From Golubevia sp. BC0850 (lineage: Eukaryota; Basidiomycota; Exobasidiomycetes; Golubeviales; Golubeviaceae): 64,000 nt of DNA. The notes under the pieces were generated by a model. That model worked only from the letters and a program-made list of their open reading frames with translations, did not search any database and was not told the origin of the DNA. The stretch lies in the NCBI GenBank assembly GCA_012976225.1, contig JAAVVG010000013.1, forward strand, positions 62,001 through 126,000. The letters are read 5' to 3'. Both the position numbers and the translations under genes were made by a program. Of the stretch, positions 44,681 to 57,800 are shown one piece after another. Position 1 is the stretch's first letter. Every line of letters starts with the position of its first letter.

Positions 44681-47600
44681 ATGGGAAACAATCAATCATC
44701 AACATTAGCAGGAGGTGCAGAAGCAGAGGGAGAAGTGGATGGACTAGCAGGTAACTCCTTGCAGAAGCAGCAACCTGGCTCCTCTACAGCCTCTCCACCA
44801 AATATCCGAACTTCTAACTTGAGTAGGTATCATTCAAGTGATGGTTCAACTCCTTCTCAATCAAGATCCAATAGATGGAACAGAGGTTCAAGTAGTAACA
44901 CTGTCCGAACTTCCTCCAGACTTTCCTCTTCAACCATCGAGGCTGAAAGTGCAAGTACTTCACCGTCAACTCCAACCATCGATCCTAAATCCAAACATAA
45001 CTTTAATTCATCTCCAAGTTCAAGAAGTCCTGATTCTAGTAGGAAGAATGAAGCTAGGAGTAGATCTAGATCCATTGGAACTCTCTTTCCAAGAGGAGGT
45101 CAGCAGAATCAAGATACCGAAAAGGAAATTCAGAATAGAAGAGCTAGTGGAAATCAGTCGGGGGCTTCTGCTAGGAGTAGAAAGAAGAGCATTGATTTGA
45201 CTGATTTGGTGTCAACTGGTGGATCTAGGTGAGTCGCTCGAGTGAGATAGTGAGGAGGAGTGAAGGGTGAAGAGATAAGCAACCCAATCTGGAGTGAATC
45301 GATAGATCCCCTAGACCGTTAGATACCTCTTTGATTTCCCTGAGAAGCTAGGATACATATCTATAGAATCACTAGACATCACCTTCTCAGCCATCTCCAA
45401 CTTACGTTTCGATTCTATCGACTCTTCCTCCTGTACCTTCCCTCACAGACCGCCTGGAACGATCTCAGACCTACCTCTGCCTTTCACCGCGAACACTTCT
45501 GCTCCCAACTCATCTCTCTTCGAACCTCGCTTGGTAGTCTCCCCATTCCCAAGTCCTTCAGTAGCTTCAACTCATCACCACGCAGAAGGTCGGAACGCAG
45601 CAGGTCTTCTTTCAAGCGCCGCTTCAACCTCGACTTCAGGATCTGGATCTGGATCCTCAGCTTCAACTTCTACCACTCTTCCTGGAACTTCTCAATCTAT
45701 CGCAGCCACTACAAACCCTGGTTCCTCCTCTTCCTCAGTCTTCAACTCAACGGAAGGGCACTCAGCCTCGACAGCTCAAGACGTACCTGCCCAGACAGCC
45801 TTAGATAACGCTTTCAGCAAAGCTTCTATCTTCCCGAATGCTGGAACTAGTGACAGTACTTTGGCTTCCTTACCAGCATGGCAAAGTCCTTCAGGATTCG
45901 CATCCCACTCTTCTCATTCACACGTACTGCAATCTTCAAATGGGAACGTAGGATCTGGATCCTCGAGTCCTTTCTCTATCCATTCCCCCGTAAACCAATC
46001 TCAGCAACAGGCCACCAAGTCGGATCCACTAGGAAGACAACTTCATGCAGCTCTACCTTCTTATCTCAAGATTCCAACTGCTATTCCAAGTACCTACGCT
46101 TCAACTCCAAGTGCACCTCCTTCTCCGATTCCGAACCCTTTACACGATGGATCCTCAAACTCTTCTCCTACGAGTCAACAGTTCCCAAACTCAAGGTCTA
46201 GCTCTATGAGCGAGGAGGGAAGTGAATCGGAATTGGATGCTGATGAGATGGAACAGCAAAGCGTCGGAACTGTGGAAAGTGACGAGCCAAGTGATAGCAA
46301 GATGGAAGACAACGACGTGACTCCTTCAGTCCAGAATCTATCTGCCTCTCCTTGGGACAGTGCCAATCTCTCTACTGGATCATCTCATTCAAATGGTGGA
46401 ACTCCTCATTCTCACATGCCTTCACTGGCTCCCAGTGGAACTGCAGCTGCTGTCTTATCTTTGGATGACGTGGTGATCGAACCTGGTCATGCTAGTAAAG
46501 TGAGCTCGCCGGAAGAAGAGAGAGGATCGGCAGAGAAGGAAGGAGAGGGTAGAACCGAACAGATGCAAGCTCATGGTGGAGTACTAGGAGAAGCTGGTCA
46601 GGAAGTGGTAGACGAAAGAGGAATCGATTTGGAAGCAAAACCAATCCCTACGCCTTCAGCACCTACAGATCAGGCCGAATCTCCGGAGAGCAATGCTTCA
46701 GGAGATCAAACCAGTGCAAGCTCGACGACCTCGCTACCTTCTGCAGCCGCTCACTCTCGAACTCCAACGCCGACTCCGGACACCGTTTCTGGTGCAAGAG
46801 CTCTGACTCCAACTGGAACTCGATCAAGTCTCGCTCAACCTCTTAGATCTCTTTCTTCGATTTCTTCCTCGGATAGTAGCTCGATTGCTCCTTCGGAAAC
46901 GGTCAGACGATTGGACGTCATCACTGGCGGAGAATCTGGAGTCAACACCCCAGCTCTTCCTCCTGGATTAACTAGTGCTCCTCCAAGCGCCAGCAGTCCT
47001 ACGATCGCAACTCCTGCTCTCGTTCATGAGGGAGGGAATGCAAACGCTCTTCAACATCACTATCGAATGACGAAAGCTCATCCTAACCCTCCCACCACTC
47101 CAGGAGTATCAACTGGAAGGAAGAGAAGGTCTGAAGGAGGAGTTTCAGGAAGTTCTGGAAGTGGCAACAATAGCACCAGCACGACTCCCACTGTCACTCC
47201 TACCGCTCAGAGAGGATTCACTTCTACTTCGAGTAACGCAGGAGCGGTACCTTTACACGGAAGTCAAAGCTCTGGTGCTCCTCTAATGCCAATCGTTCTT
47301 ACATGGAGAGGAGGAGGAAGAGAGGTCTTTGTGACTGGAACGTTCGCCAACGAATGGAGATCCAAGATCTTGCTCAAGAGGAACAGTAGCGGAATAGCAG
47401 CTTCCAATTCAACCGGAAGTGGATCAGGATTCCTGCCAAGCAAATCTGGAGGTCATCAACATTCGAACTCGACTGGAGCTTCCGCCGTGTCAAGTAAAAG
47501 AGGAGAAAGAGAGCATTCCTGCGTCTTGCATCTACCTCCTGGAACTCATCGATTGAAGTTCATCGTAGATGATAGATGGAGAGTCTCAAGACACCTAGCC

Positions 47601-48654
47601 ACTGCCACTGATGGAGATGGAAATCTTGTAAACTACGTTGAAATTCCAAACGTTGGACCTGCTCATAATGGACCTCTAAGTGCTCCCGGAGAAGATCTAC
47701 TGGAAGGTTCGGATGGTGAAAGAAGGAAAGCTAGAGAGAGAGCTAGAGAAAGAGCAATGAGATCTGGCGTTGAAATGGAAAGGAAGGCTTCGAAATCCAG
47801 TAGTGGAACTGTAGGGAAAAGTCCAAGTAGAAGTACTCTAACTCAAGTCGTTCCTGGCGACAATGCTTTGGCTAATCTGGAAGCTAAACAAGATATGGAA
47901 GCTAGTCCTGAAACCAGGAAGAAGTTGGAATTGGAGAATGATGATGATACTAGAGTCGAGGAACAGAGAGGTAGAGTTCACAAACAAACTATGGACCTGG
48001 TGGCTGAAGCTAGGAAAGCGGAAGCTTTGAGGAAAGGAGAATTAGATGATGTGTTTGGTGAAGATGAAGGTGAGTTTTGACAGTTGAAAAGCCAGGAAAG
48101 AGAAACATCGGTCTGACGATGATCTTTATCTTCTTTTCTGCCCTTTCCAGCTGCTCGACGAGCTCGAGCTGATCAATGGACAAGAGAGATCCCAGGCTCA
48201 ATCGTCGCAGCTCAAGAAACAGAAGAAGCATGGAGAGAACGTCAAGAATCAAATCCACCTTCTAAGTCTCATTCTAGATCTGGTTCAACTACTTCCGGAG
48301 GTGGAATCGAAGATTCGAATCTACCTATTCCACCTTCTCTTCCTAGACAATTGGAGAAAGTCATTTTGAACTCTAGTCCTGCAAATCCAAGTATGGCTCC
48401 TCCTGGAGGAACTGTGGATGATAATTCCATTTTACCAGCTCCAAATCATGTGGTTTTGAATCATCTTACTGCTAGTGCTATCAAGGGTGGGGTGTTGGCT
48501 GTTGGGACGACTACTAGGTATAAACGAAAGGTGAGTAAGAGGGTGCCTCTTTGAACTGGTAAGGACAATGTTTTCTGACCTTCTTTCTTTATCCCTTCTT
48601 TCTTTTCAATAGTACGTTACAACTGTGTTCTATAGACCGGTACAGCAAAGTTAG
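44681..48654 (+). CDS. SNF1/AMPK beta subunit (Gal83/Sip2 family)
   Basis: Scaffold of the SNF1 kinase complex, directing its location and linking alpha and gamma subunits in glucose signalling. Four exons, 44681-45228, 45449-48069, 48151-48530 and 48613-48654, give 1196 residues, far above the roughly 400 of yeast Gal83. The N-terminus MGNNQSST fits N-myristoylation. About 780 residues of Ser/Pro/Thr-rich, probably disordered sequence follow. The glycogen-binding (CBM48) domain at about 796-915 has PIVLTWRGGGREVFVTGTF, a Trp in ANEWRSKILLKR, a Gly/Ser insertion of some 45 residues, then LHLPPGTHRLKFIVDDRWR and GNLVNYVEIP. The alpha/gamma-binding (ASC) domain ends the protein: PSLPRQLEKVILNSSP, ILPAPNHVVLNHLTASAIKG, GVLAVGTTTRYKRK and YVTTVFYRPV across the last junction. 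Confidence 0.95.
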
Positions 48655-48931
48655 AGAGGAGGGCGGGCAAATTCCCCCTACGTGCCTCTAGAGTAAATAC
48701 AAGACTTTCTTCCCACATTTCCCAACTTTTTCAAACTTTTCTTTCATACTCATCCCCACTTGTACTGCTTCTTTCTTGCAATCATCCACATAAAGGCTCC
48801 TCTTCCTGAAGTGTGGATCGGATGAACCCCTCGACGACAAAGACCCCTGATTCTGTGCGCCTGGGAATTTCAATTTCTCTCTTCAAGTTCTTAATCGTTC
48901 GGCTTCGAACTTTGCCGCTTTTAAGACCGGT

Positions 48932-48982
48932 GCGGGGAGCTTTTCACTTGCGATCTTCACAGTGGGGGGAGTGCTTTTAAAA
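48932..48982 (+). promoter_or_regulatory. putative CreA/Mig1-type sites and TATA-like box before the fuconate dehydratase gene
   Basis: GCGGGG at 48932-48937 and GTGGGG at 48962-48967 both fit the SYGGRG core of fungal carbon-catabolite repressors. TTTTAAAA at 48975-48982 lies about 60 bp before the ATG. The match is short, so this is suggestive only. Confidence 0.3.
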
Positions 48983-49042
48983 GGACCTTCCCTCTTCTGT
49001 CTCTCCATCTACTCTCCTATCTTCTCCCTGCACTCTTGCGAT

Positions 49043-51317
49043 ATGACTCACCCAATCGAAGTCTGCTCTGGCCTATACATCACTGACTTTGGTAAGTTCT
49101 CTCTCATCTCTCTTTTCTTCTGCCAAAAGCTGACTCCCCTCCAGCCGTCCACGATCTCAGATTCCCTACCTCACTCACCGGAGATGGATCTGATGCTAAA
49201 AACGTAGATGCCAACTACTCTTCAGCTTATGTCGAGCTTTTCACTGGTCCCAAAGGAACTCCTAGAGCGGAGCCACCTTCGTCCATCCCCAAGGATTCTT
49301 CCTCCCAACCCATTCAAAGCTATGGTATGACGTAAGTTGGAACATCATCCTTTGAAATGCATGACACCTCGTTATCTAAGGATCCTTCTCTTCGTCTCGC
49401 AGCTTCACTATCGGCAGAGGGAACGATCTGTGCACCCACGCCATCTCGCTCTTGGTAGAAGGTCTTCTAATTGGAAAGGAGGTCTCTGAGCTCTTCAGCG
49501 ACATGGGAAAGACATTCTATCACATGTTCTCTGATTGTCAGCTAGAGGTATGTTGAAGAAGCTGGTCATCTCCAGCCTGTCTTTCTTCTAACCTGTTCTT
49601 CGTCTGTCCTCTCTTCCGTCTCTGTTTTCCTTCCAAGTGGGTGGGTCCAAGCAAAGGAGTAATCCATCTAGCCACTGCAGCTGTTCTCAACGCTCTATGG
49701 GATCTTTACGCTAGAGCTTCGTCAAAGCCTCTTTGGATCGTACTTTCAGAGATGACTCCCGAAGAGCTAGTTAAGATCGTACCTTTCAAGTATCTAACAG
49801 ATGCTATCACACCCGATGAAGCTCTGGACATCTTTAAAAAAATGGAAACAGGAAAGAAGGAAAGGATCGAGGAGTTGAAAGCGGTAGGGTATCCAGCGTG
49901 AGTTTCAAAAAGGAAGAGAATTTTTGATGCCTGGCAGCTGATTCTCTTTCCTTCTTCCCAATTCTACAAAGGTATACTACGTCTATGGGATGGTCTGGCT
50001 ACAGTGATGAGAAGATGGTCCGTTTGACTCGTGAAGCTCTCTCACAAGGATTTACTACTGTCAAGCTCAAGGTTGGAGTTTCTTTGGAAGAGGACAAGAG
50101 AAGACTCAAGCTCTTAAGGTCTATTGTCGACAATCCAAAAGAAATGCCAGCCAACTTCAAATCAAAGGACGACCCAGCGAGAAAAAAGGCCTTAGTAGGA
50201 AAGAACGCAGAGAACAGTGAAACCGGAGTTACTGTTATGATTGAGTGAGTGTTGAAGTCAGGGTGGGATTAAGAGAGCCCCTACTGACATCCAGTTGATC
50301 TCTTCTCTCAGTGCGAATCAAGTTTGGGATGTACAAGAAGCTATCGACTATGTCAAAGAGTTGGCTGAGTATCACCCTTGGTTCATTGAAGGTAAGCAAT
50401 TCTGTCTCCTTGTCATCAACTTTCTCTTCTGACTGCTCTTTGTTCTTCGGATATCAGAGCCTACCGCTCCTGACGATGCCACTGTGAGTCTAATTGATCG
50501 ACTGAACTCATTCCTTCATGCTCGAACTGACCTCGAGCGTCCCTCGTCTTTATCAACCCCCTCTTTCTTCCAGGGACACGCCACGATTCGCAAGGCTCTC
50601 GCAGCCTACGGGGTCAAAGTAGCCACGGGAGAACACGCTCACAGTAGGATCATGTTCAAGCAACTTCTACAAACAGACGCTGTCGATGTCGTTCAAATCG
50701 ATTCATGTAGACTGGCTGGACCTCAAGAGAACTTAGCTGTCATGTTGATGGCTAAGAAATATGGAAAATTAGTCATTCCTCATGCCGGAGGAGTCGGTCT
50801 GTGCGAGCTAGTTCCTCATCTTTCAGCAATCGACTACACCTGTGTCAGTGGAAACATGGATCAAAACGTGAGTTAAGAGTTGGGGATCGGAAAAAAGAAG
50901 GGGAAAAGAGACAAGTCTCGTTTCATCACTCTCATCTCACCTTCTACTCTTTTTTTTCATTCTTCATCAGGTCTTAGAATGGGTCGACCATCTTCACGAG
51001 CACTTCGTTTATCCAGCTTCGATCCACTCTACTGGAAGATACAGAATGCCAAGTAGCTCCACAGAAGGTTACTCCATTGAAATGCATCGTTCTTCTGTTC
51101 AAGAATATGCGTGAGTAGAGATGGATTGATCCTCGATCTCTCGATGCGAAAGAAGGGAAAGTCTGGCCACAGAATATAAGGTGGGGAGGAGCTCTCTTCG
51201 TGGTTTCCTCTCCCAAGTTGCTGATGCTGACATCTCCTCTGTTCTCTCTGCAGGTATCCCAATGGCTCTTACTGGAAGACTGGAAAAGCCACCATCGCCC
51301 CTCCTCACTCCAAATAA
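49043..51317 (+). CDS. L-fuconate dehydratase-like enolase-superfamily protein (ENOSF1-type)
   Basis: Dehydrates sugar acids such as L-fuconate in fucose-type catabolism; related fungal proteins are often cytosolic or mitochondrial. Ten exons: 49043-49091, 49145-49331, 49403-49547, 49638-49897, 49972-50244, 50312-50391, 50458-50483, 50574-50867, 50971-51110, 51254-51317; 505 residues. The start has VHDLRFPTSLTGDGSDA, then GRGNDLCTHAI. Catalytic parts are FTTVKLKVGV (KxK base), VTVMIDANQVWD (Asp ligand), WFIEEPTAPDD (Glu ligand), KVATGEHAHSR (Glu ligand) and KLVIPHAGGVGLCE (His acid/base), all as in the mandelate-racemase subgroup that includes ENOSF1. Exon 7 is 26 nt and joins FIEEPTAPDDAT to GHATIRK. 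Other acid sugars are possible substrates. Confidence 0.92.
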
Positions 51318-51659
51318 AACCCTCCTTACGTTCCTTGCTTTGCTCCATTTTCTCATATCTTTTTTCTTTTTTCATTCCAACTAATGACCACACTCGAATG
51401 AACCATGTAACAAACGAGAGAGATTATCTTAATCTCAAATAGATTCCATACTCTGAGTCTATCTCTGGTGTGAAGTGAGCGTTCTCTCGACCTTCAAGAG
51501 GAAACTCTTGAACGTCAACAAGAACAAAACCTCGATCATGAAAATCTTCCACTCTCTTCGAAGATAACCACGTTTCTATTCTATTGAAAAAAATTATCAC
51601 AAGCCCATAATTTATAAAAGTCAACATCGAAAACCAAACTTGAAACCCTGACTCCATCT
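51318..51659. other. convergent 3' region of fuconate dehydratase and ADE5,7
   Basis: About 342 bp between convergent stop codons; probably 3' untranslated sequence. No gene is seen. Confidence 0.5.
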
Positions 51660-54630
51660 CTAATTCCAACTTTCCAACCCTTCATAAAGAACCTCCTCAC
51701 CCTTCCTATCTACGATTTCACCCATCCTGACCGGATCTTCACCAACTGATCTCAAAACCTCGATAACATTATCTTCCTTTCCTTTCTTTACACAAATCAC
51801 CATTCCAATTCCACAGTTGAAAGTTCTAGCCATTTCCAGGTTCTCAACTGAACCAGTTTTCTGTAACCAATTGAAGACACCAGGTCTCTTCCACCCAGAA
51901 ACATCCAACTTACAAGATAAATGAGAAGGTAAAATCCTAGGGAGGTTATCTGTGAAACCACCTCCAGTGATATGACATAAAGCTGTGATACCAGATTTTT
52001 CATTACCCATTTCGAAAAGAGGAGTCAAAGAAGAAACGTAAAGTCTAGTAGGAGTTAATAGAGCTTGACCTAAATTACTTGGCAATTGACCTTCAGATCC
52101 GTCTTCTTTGTAAGTCAAACATTCCTTTCCATCAGCTTTAATGTCCCATGGAATCTGATCTTGGAATTTCAAACCTGATTTTTCCACAATCTTTCTAACT
52201 AGACTGAAACCATTTGAATGAACTCCTGAAGATTTGATTCCGACTAGAATGTCTCCTTTTGACATTTCTTTTAATCTGGGTAGCAATTCACTTCTTTCAA
52301 CAGCACCTACTGCGAAACCCGCTAAATCGTATTCTTCTCCTGAATACATTCCTGGCATTTCTGCTGTTTCTCCTCCTATTAAACCACAGTTCGAAAGACG
52401 ACATCCGTGAGCGATACCAGAGATGACTGAGACTGCGACTGGTAGAGAGAGAGTCGAGCACGCGAAGTAGTCGAGGAAGTAGAGTGGTAGAGCTCCTTGG
52501 ACTAAAAGATCGTTGACTGACATGGCTACTAGATCGATACCTGTAATTAGAAAAGTTTCAAAAGGTCAAGTTGAGATTGAGTAAAGGAGGGGGTGAAAGT
52601 CCTATTCGATCCTTCTTTTGGTCTCTCTTCCCCTTCACTCACCAACAGTGTCATGACTTCCACAATCCAAAGCCACTCTCAACTTAGTACCAACACCATC
52701 AGTTCCACTGATCAAGACTGGATCCTTAAATCCAAGAGGTTTCAAATCAAAAGTTCCACCAAAGCCACCCAAACTAGAATCACAACCTAATCTTTTAGTA
52801 CTCTTGGCCAAAGGTTTGATAGCTTCCACCAAAGAATTTCCATTATCCACAGAAACTCCAGCAGAAGCATAAGTCATCCCTTTAGATTCTGACTTTTTGT
52901 TGTAGAATTCCAAAGCCTTAAATCCAATGTCCTTGCGGAAAGTCATTCCTTCAAAACTGACTTTCGAAACTCCTTGATAAGCTAAATCTAAAGCATCTTT
53001 AAGAGAATTGGAAGTACCAGTTACAACTAAAACTCTACCACCTGCAGTGACTAATTTCCCCTCTTTATTAAGCTTGGTTCCAGCATGATAAACATTGACA
53101 TTCGAAGGTAATTCTGAAGTTTTGATTTGAACTTCTTTACCAACTTCATATTTACCAGGGTAACCTTTAGAAGCTAAAACCACACTAACAGAATGAGATC
53201 CTTCTTTAATCTTTAAATTCACAGAATCTAATCTCCTTTCAGCACAAGCCTTAAAAACCTCAGCTAGATTCGAACCTCCTCCTTCTTTATTCGTATCCAT
53301 CAAATTCAAAACCGCTTCAGTTTCTGGATCTCCAAATCGAACGTTATATTCTAAAACTTTAGGTCCTTCTTCAGTTAACATCAATCCAATGAAAAGGATT
53401 CCTACGAATGGGAATCCATCGGCTCTCATTCCTGAGATCGAAGGTTCTACTACTTGAGATTGGATTCTAGAAGGTAGGTTATCTATCAAACCTGAAGGTG
53501 AAGGTGTGTAAGCTCCCATTCCTCCTGTGTTGGGTCCTAAATCTCCTTCATGGATTCGTTTGTGATCTTGACATCCTGGAAGAGAGATTGAGGTGTAACC
53601 ATCGGAGAAGACTAGGACCGAGAGTTCAGGCCCGACCAGTCTTTCCTCGATCAGAAGTGATGATCCTGGAAAGATCGAAGGAGATTGAATGAGGAGGAGA
53701 TGAGAAAAAGATGAGAAGCTGTACTGTGGAAGAAGCTGCGTCTCTGAGAAAAGACTGGCTTCCGAACCTTCAAAGTCCTCTTCTTCCTCGCATCTCTAGA
53801 CTCTTGAATTCAATACTTTGATCTGATCAGAGAATTCCTGTTCACGAGAGAGAACAGACCAGACCAGCCCAAACCAACCTTCTCCTCAGACTCACCTGCA
53901 CTACCAAAGACCTTCTTAACCAAGATGTCCTCCACGCCTTGTTTAGCCTCTTCTTCGTTTTCAGGTAGAAGCACCCCTTTCCCACCGGCCAGGCCGCTAG
54001 CTTTCAAGACGACCTTCTTAGCCCCGCCCAATTTCTGAATGAACTGTAAAGCTTGGTCGACCTGATCTGAGTTGAAAGAATGGAAATCGGCAGTTGGAAT
54101 TGAATGCTTGTCCATGAAAGCTTTCGAAAAGGTTTTTGAACCTTCCATTTGAGAAGCTAGAGGGGAAGGACCAAAGACTGGGATACCGACTGCCAAAGAA
54201 CAAGAAGGATAGAGACATGGGGAAATGAGCTATGCTTGATCCTAGTTGTCCAGTATTCTCTCCCTTGCTACTCACCTCTACGAAAAGCAGCTTCCACTCC
54301 GTCTACCAAAGGCTGCTCTGGACCTGGAATGCAAAGGTTGATACCATTTTGAATTGACCAATTGACAATTTGAGTGAAATCACCATCTCCGTTTCCTGAA
54401 GCTGGTTTTGGGTTGATTTGAGGATCATCTAAATTGAAACATCTTTTTGAATCGATGGTGGCAGTTCCACCATTTCCTGGACAAACGTGAATTGAAGTTA
54501 AAGTTGAAGAAGTTGTATCTTTTAGAAGATGGTGAGCTATAGCATGCTCTCTACCACCTGCACCTAAGATTAGTACTTTCAGTGATGGCGTAGCTGGAAA
54601 GAATGACGAATAAGATGAGGATGATGTCAT
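51660..54630 (-). CDS. ADE5,7: bifunctional GAR synthetase / AIR synthetase
   Basis: Catalyses steps 2 and 5 of purine synthesis: phosphoribosylamine plus glycine to GAR, and FGAM to AIR. Four exons, 54630-54276, 54189-53896, 53665-52643 and 52540-51660, encode 850 residues. The GAR synthetase half (1 to about 440) has VLILGAGGREHAIAHHL, CIPGPEQPLVDGVEAAFRR, KASGLAGGKGVLLP, EERLVGPELSVLVFSDG, DHKRIHEGDLGPNTGGMGAY and EYNVRFGDPETEAVL. The AIR synthetase half has MTYASAGVSVDNG, LGGFGGTFDLK, ISGTDGVGTKLRVAL, GIDLVAMSVNDLLVQGA (junction 3), LIGGETAEMPGMY and ITGGGFTDNLPRILP. The order is the usual fungal fusion. It diverges from RRP5. Confidence 0.97.
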
Positions 54631-54728
54631 CCTGAATTAGTTCAGAACAATCAAGAGAATGGAATGGGGATAGAGAGAGAAGGAAGATAGCTGCTGCAGC
54701 ATACACAAGAAATTTGATCGGCTGCAAG

Positions 54729-54736
54729 AAAATTTT
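54729..54736. promoter_or_regulatory. RRPE-like element between ADE5,7 and RRP5
   Basis: AAAATTTT, the core of the yeast rRNA-processing element, lies in the 216-bp divergent gap, with a near copy (GAAATTTGATC) about 20 bp before it. In yeast this element is found upstream of ribosome-biogenesis genes. One short palindromic match is weak evidence. Confidence 0.3.
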
Positions 54737-54846
54737 GATTTTTGAGTTGTTCTCTCGACCTCAATATTGGATCTGCTGATCCTCTTCTCTTCTTTCTAAC
54801 TCTCGTTCATCTGCGATTAGATTTGAATTGTTGACTTTACTCCAAC

Positions 54847-57800
54847 ATGCCAAATTCAACTTCAACTTCAAGTTTAAAGAGAAGTCGAGGTGAATCAAAC
54901 TCAAAATCAACTTCTAAATCTGAATCAACTTCTTCCAAACCAATTTCTTCCACTTCTTTCTCCAGTTTAGTTCCAGAGGGTGATTTCCCAAGAGGTGGTG
55001 GTTCAGGTTTAACTCCTTTGGAATATCGTCAAACTTTAAGAGAGGCAAGAGCTGAAGCTGATAGAGAAGAAAAGGATGATCTGTTCTCTACAAACTCTTC
55101 AAACTCAAAGAAAGGTAAATCTGCTAAAGGTTCAGGTGGAGATGGTCAAGGAGATCAAGATCAAGATGAAGAATCTAGGAAGTTGAAGAGGAAAAAGATG
55201 AACAGAGACAAGCAGAATGCAAAGAGGAAAAAGAGTGCAATCGATGGAGGAGAAGTGGAAAAGGGTGACAAGAAGAAGGAGGAATTCAATAGGATCGAAC
55301 ATCTGAATTATAAGGTGAGTTGCCATGAGTAAATCTGGTCGGATCGCAAGAGAGGCTGAACTGAAGTCAAGGATCGGCAGCCCTAGGGGAAGGATGAAGC
55401 AAAAAAGAGTGCTGCACTTCTCATTCCTCCGATATCCTTGAATCCCTTCCTAGGATCTTCCAGTTCTAACCTCCTATGTTCTTCTATCTCTATCCCCCGC
55501 AGCGCCTCCAACCTGGCTCTAGAGTGCTCTGCACAGTCCTGGCAGTTCATCCTTTGGCCTTGATCCTATCTCTACCAAATCAGCTTCTAGGTCACGTCCC
55601 CATCACATCCATTTCCACAATCTACACTCAACGTCTTCAAGATTCAGCAGATTTAGATATGGATTCAGGTGCAGATTCAGATTCAGAAGCAGATGAGACC
55701 ATCTCCAACATCAAAAACCAAGCCACCTCAAATTCTTTGTCTCCACCTGAATTAATCGATCTCTATTCTCCAGGTCAATGGGTCACAGCTTCTGTCGTTT
55801 CTATCAATTCTCCAGCTTCTTTGAAAGCTTCAACTTCAACTGGTTTCGGTGGTGGAAGGGAGGGATCAGAATATGAAAGAGAATCCAAAAGAGTGGAACT
55901 TACTTTGAACCCAGTTTCTGTGAATACTGGAATCGAAGCAAGTGATCTAGGTTCTGAATTCGTTTTGCCAGTAGTCATCAAATCGATTGAAGATCATGGA
56001 TATATCTTAGATTCTGGTATCGAAGGTTTAACTGGTTTTTGTGGATTTAAAGATGTTCCTGAATCTCATCATTCTAGATTACCAATTGGAATGGTTCTTC
56101 CTGCAAGAATCACCTCGTCTTCTTTAGAAGAATCTAAGTCTAGAACTTTTACCGCAACCTTAAATGATAGAAGCATTTCTACTGCTATTTTATCTCCTCA
56201 TTCTAGACCTATTCCTTCTATCAATGGATTGTTACCTGGAGCTATGATTCAAGGTTTAATCACCGCTAGTTTACCTTCTGGTTTAAATGTCAAATTGTTT
56301 GGTATGTTTGACACTACAATCGATCGATCTCATTTACCTCCTATTCCTGATGGAAAGGAAGTCAAGGATGTTTGGAAAGAAGGAAAGAAAATTAAGGCTA
56401 GAGTTCTTTGGGATTTAGGTGATAGTGGAGACGCTGTTGGCGGATCAAGTGAAAAAGGAGAAAGGAAATTCGGTTTAAGTGCTGCAACTCATGTGATTGA
56501 GAGATCGAACGTCATGGTTCCAAGTCCTTCTTCAGTTTCCAAAGTTACCACCACTACTGCCAAAACTGCAGCTGCTTCAAAACAAGATTTGATCTCTCTT
56601 CATGAAGCTTTCCCAATCGGAACCAAGCTGAATTCTACTGTCATTCACTCTTCTTCGGATTGGGGTTTGGAAATGTCTTGTTCTTTACCCAACGCAACTT
56701 CTTTACCCTTCCCTCTTCAAGGATTCGTTCACATCTCTAGGGTTTCAGACGATCATGTCGTTTCTTTATCTACTAAAGCTGGTTCTCCATTCACTCTGGG
56801 ATCTCAACATGAAGCGAGAGTTATTGGACATGCTTTAACCGATGGTCTCTTACTGTTGGATCTCAGACCTTCAGTTTTAAACAAAACCTTCCTCAAGGTT
56901 TCAGATGTAGAAATCGGAAGTTTATTGAAATGCACTATCAAATCAGTTCAATCCACTGGAATCTTCTTAGATCTCAATGGTTCTACAGATGGTGTAGTTT
57001 TCCCCCTTCATTTCTCAGATTTGGTTTCTCCAAATTCGGCCTCTGGAATGGGAATCAAATTAGCAAGGTTAGAAAAGAAATTCAAAGTAGGTTCTACTAT
57101 TAGAGCTAGAGTTTTAGACGTTCAACCTGATAGAAATCGAATCACCTTGACTTTAAAGAAATCTTTGGTGACTTCTGAATTGGAACCTTTGGCTCATATC
57201 GAACAAGCTTTCGTTGGGAAATTATGTCATGGAGTGGTTTCTAAATTCTTACCTTCTAATCAATCTGGCAATGAGAAATCTAAAGGGACTGGTGGTCCAG
57301 TTTTAATCGATCTGTTTGGTGGATTGAGAGCTCTTTTACCTACTTCTGAGATTTCGGACTCATTTATCGAGGATCCAAGAGCTCATTTCGGTGGATCTGA
57401 AGGGAAAGTCGTAAAAGTTAGAATTACTTCTATTGATATGATTAATGGAAGACTCATCTGCTCTATCAGACAAGCTCAATCTGAATTCCAATCTAAACTC
57501 AACGTAGATTCAGTCGAGCTAGGCGAAAAGGTGACTGGTTTACTCATGGCTATTCATCAAGACGTTGTGGTTATGACCTTGGAAAATAACGGCACTAGAG
57601 CTTTAGTCAGTTTGAAAATCTTGGCTAAAGTTAGAGATTTAGAAATCGAAGAGTTAAGAGAAGAACTTAAAGAAGGTGAAAAGATCGAAGGATTAGAAGT
57701 CGTTACCAAGAACAAGGAGAAAGGAATCGTCATTCTAGGACCAGTTGGAACTACTGAAAAAGCAGCTAAGAGAACAACTTCTTCTAAGGATAAGAATGGT

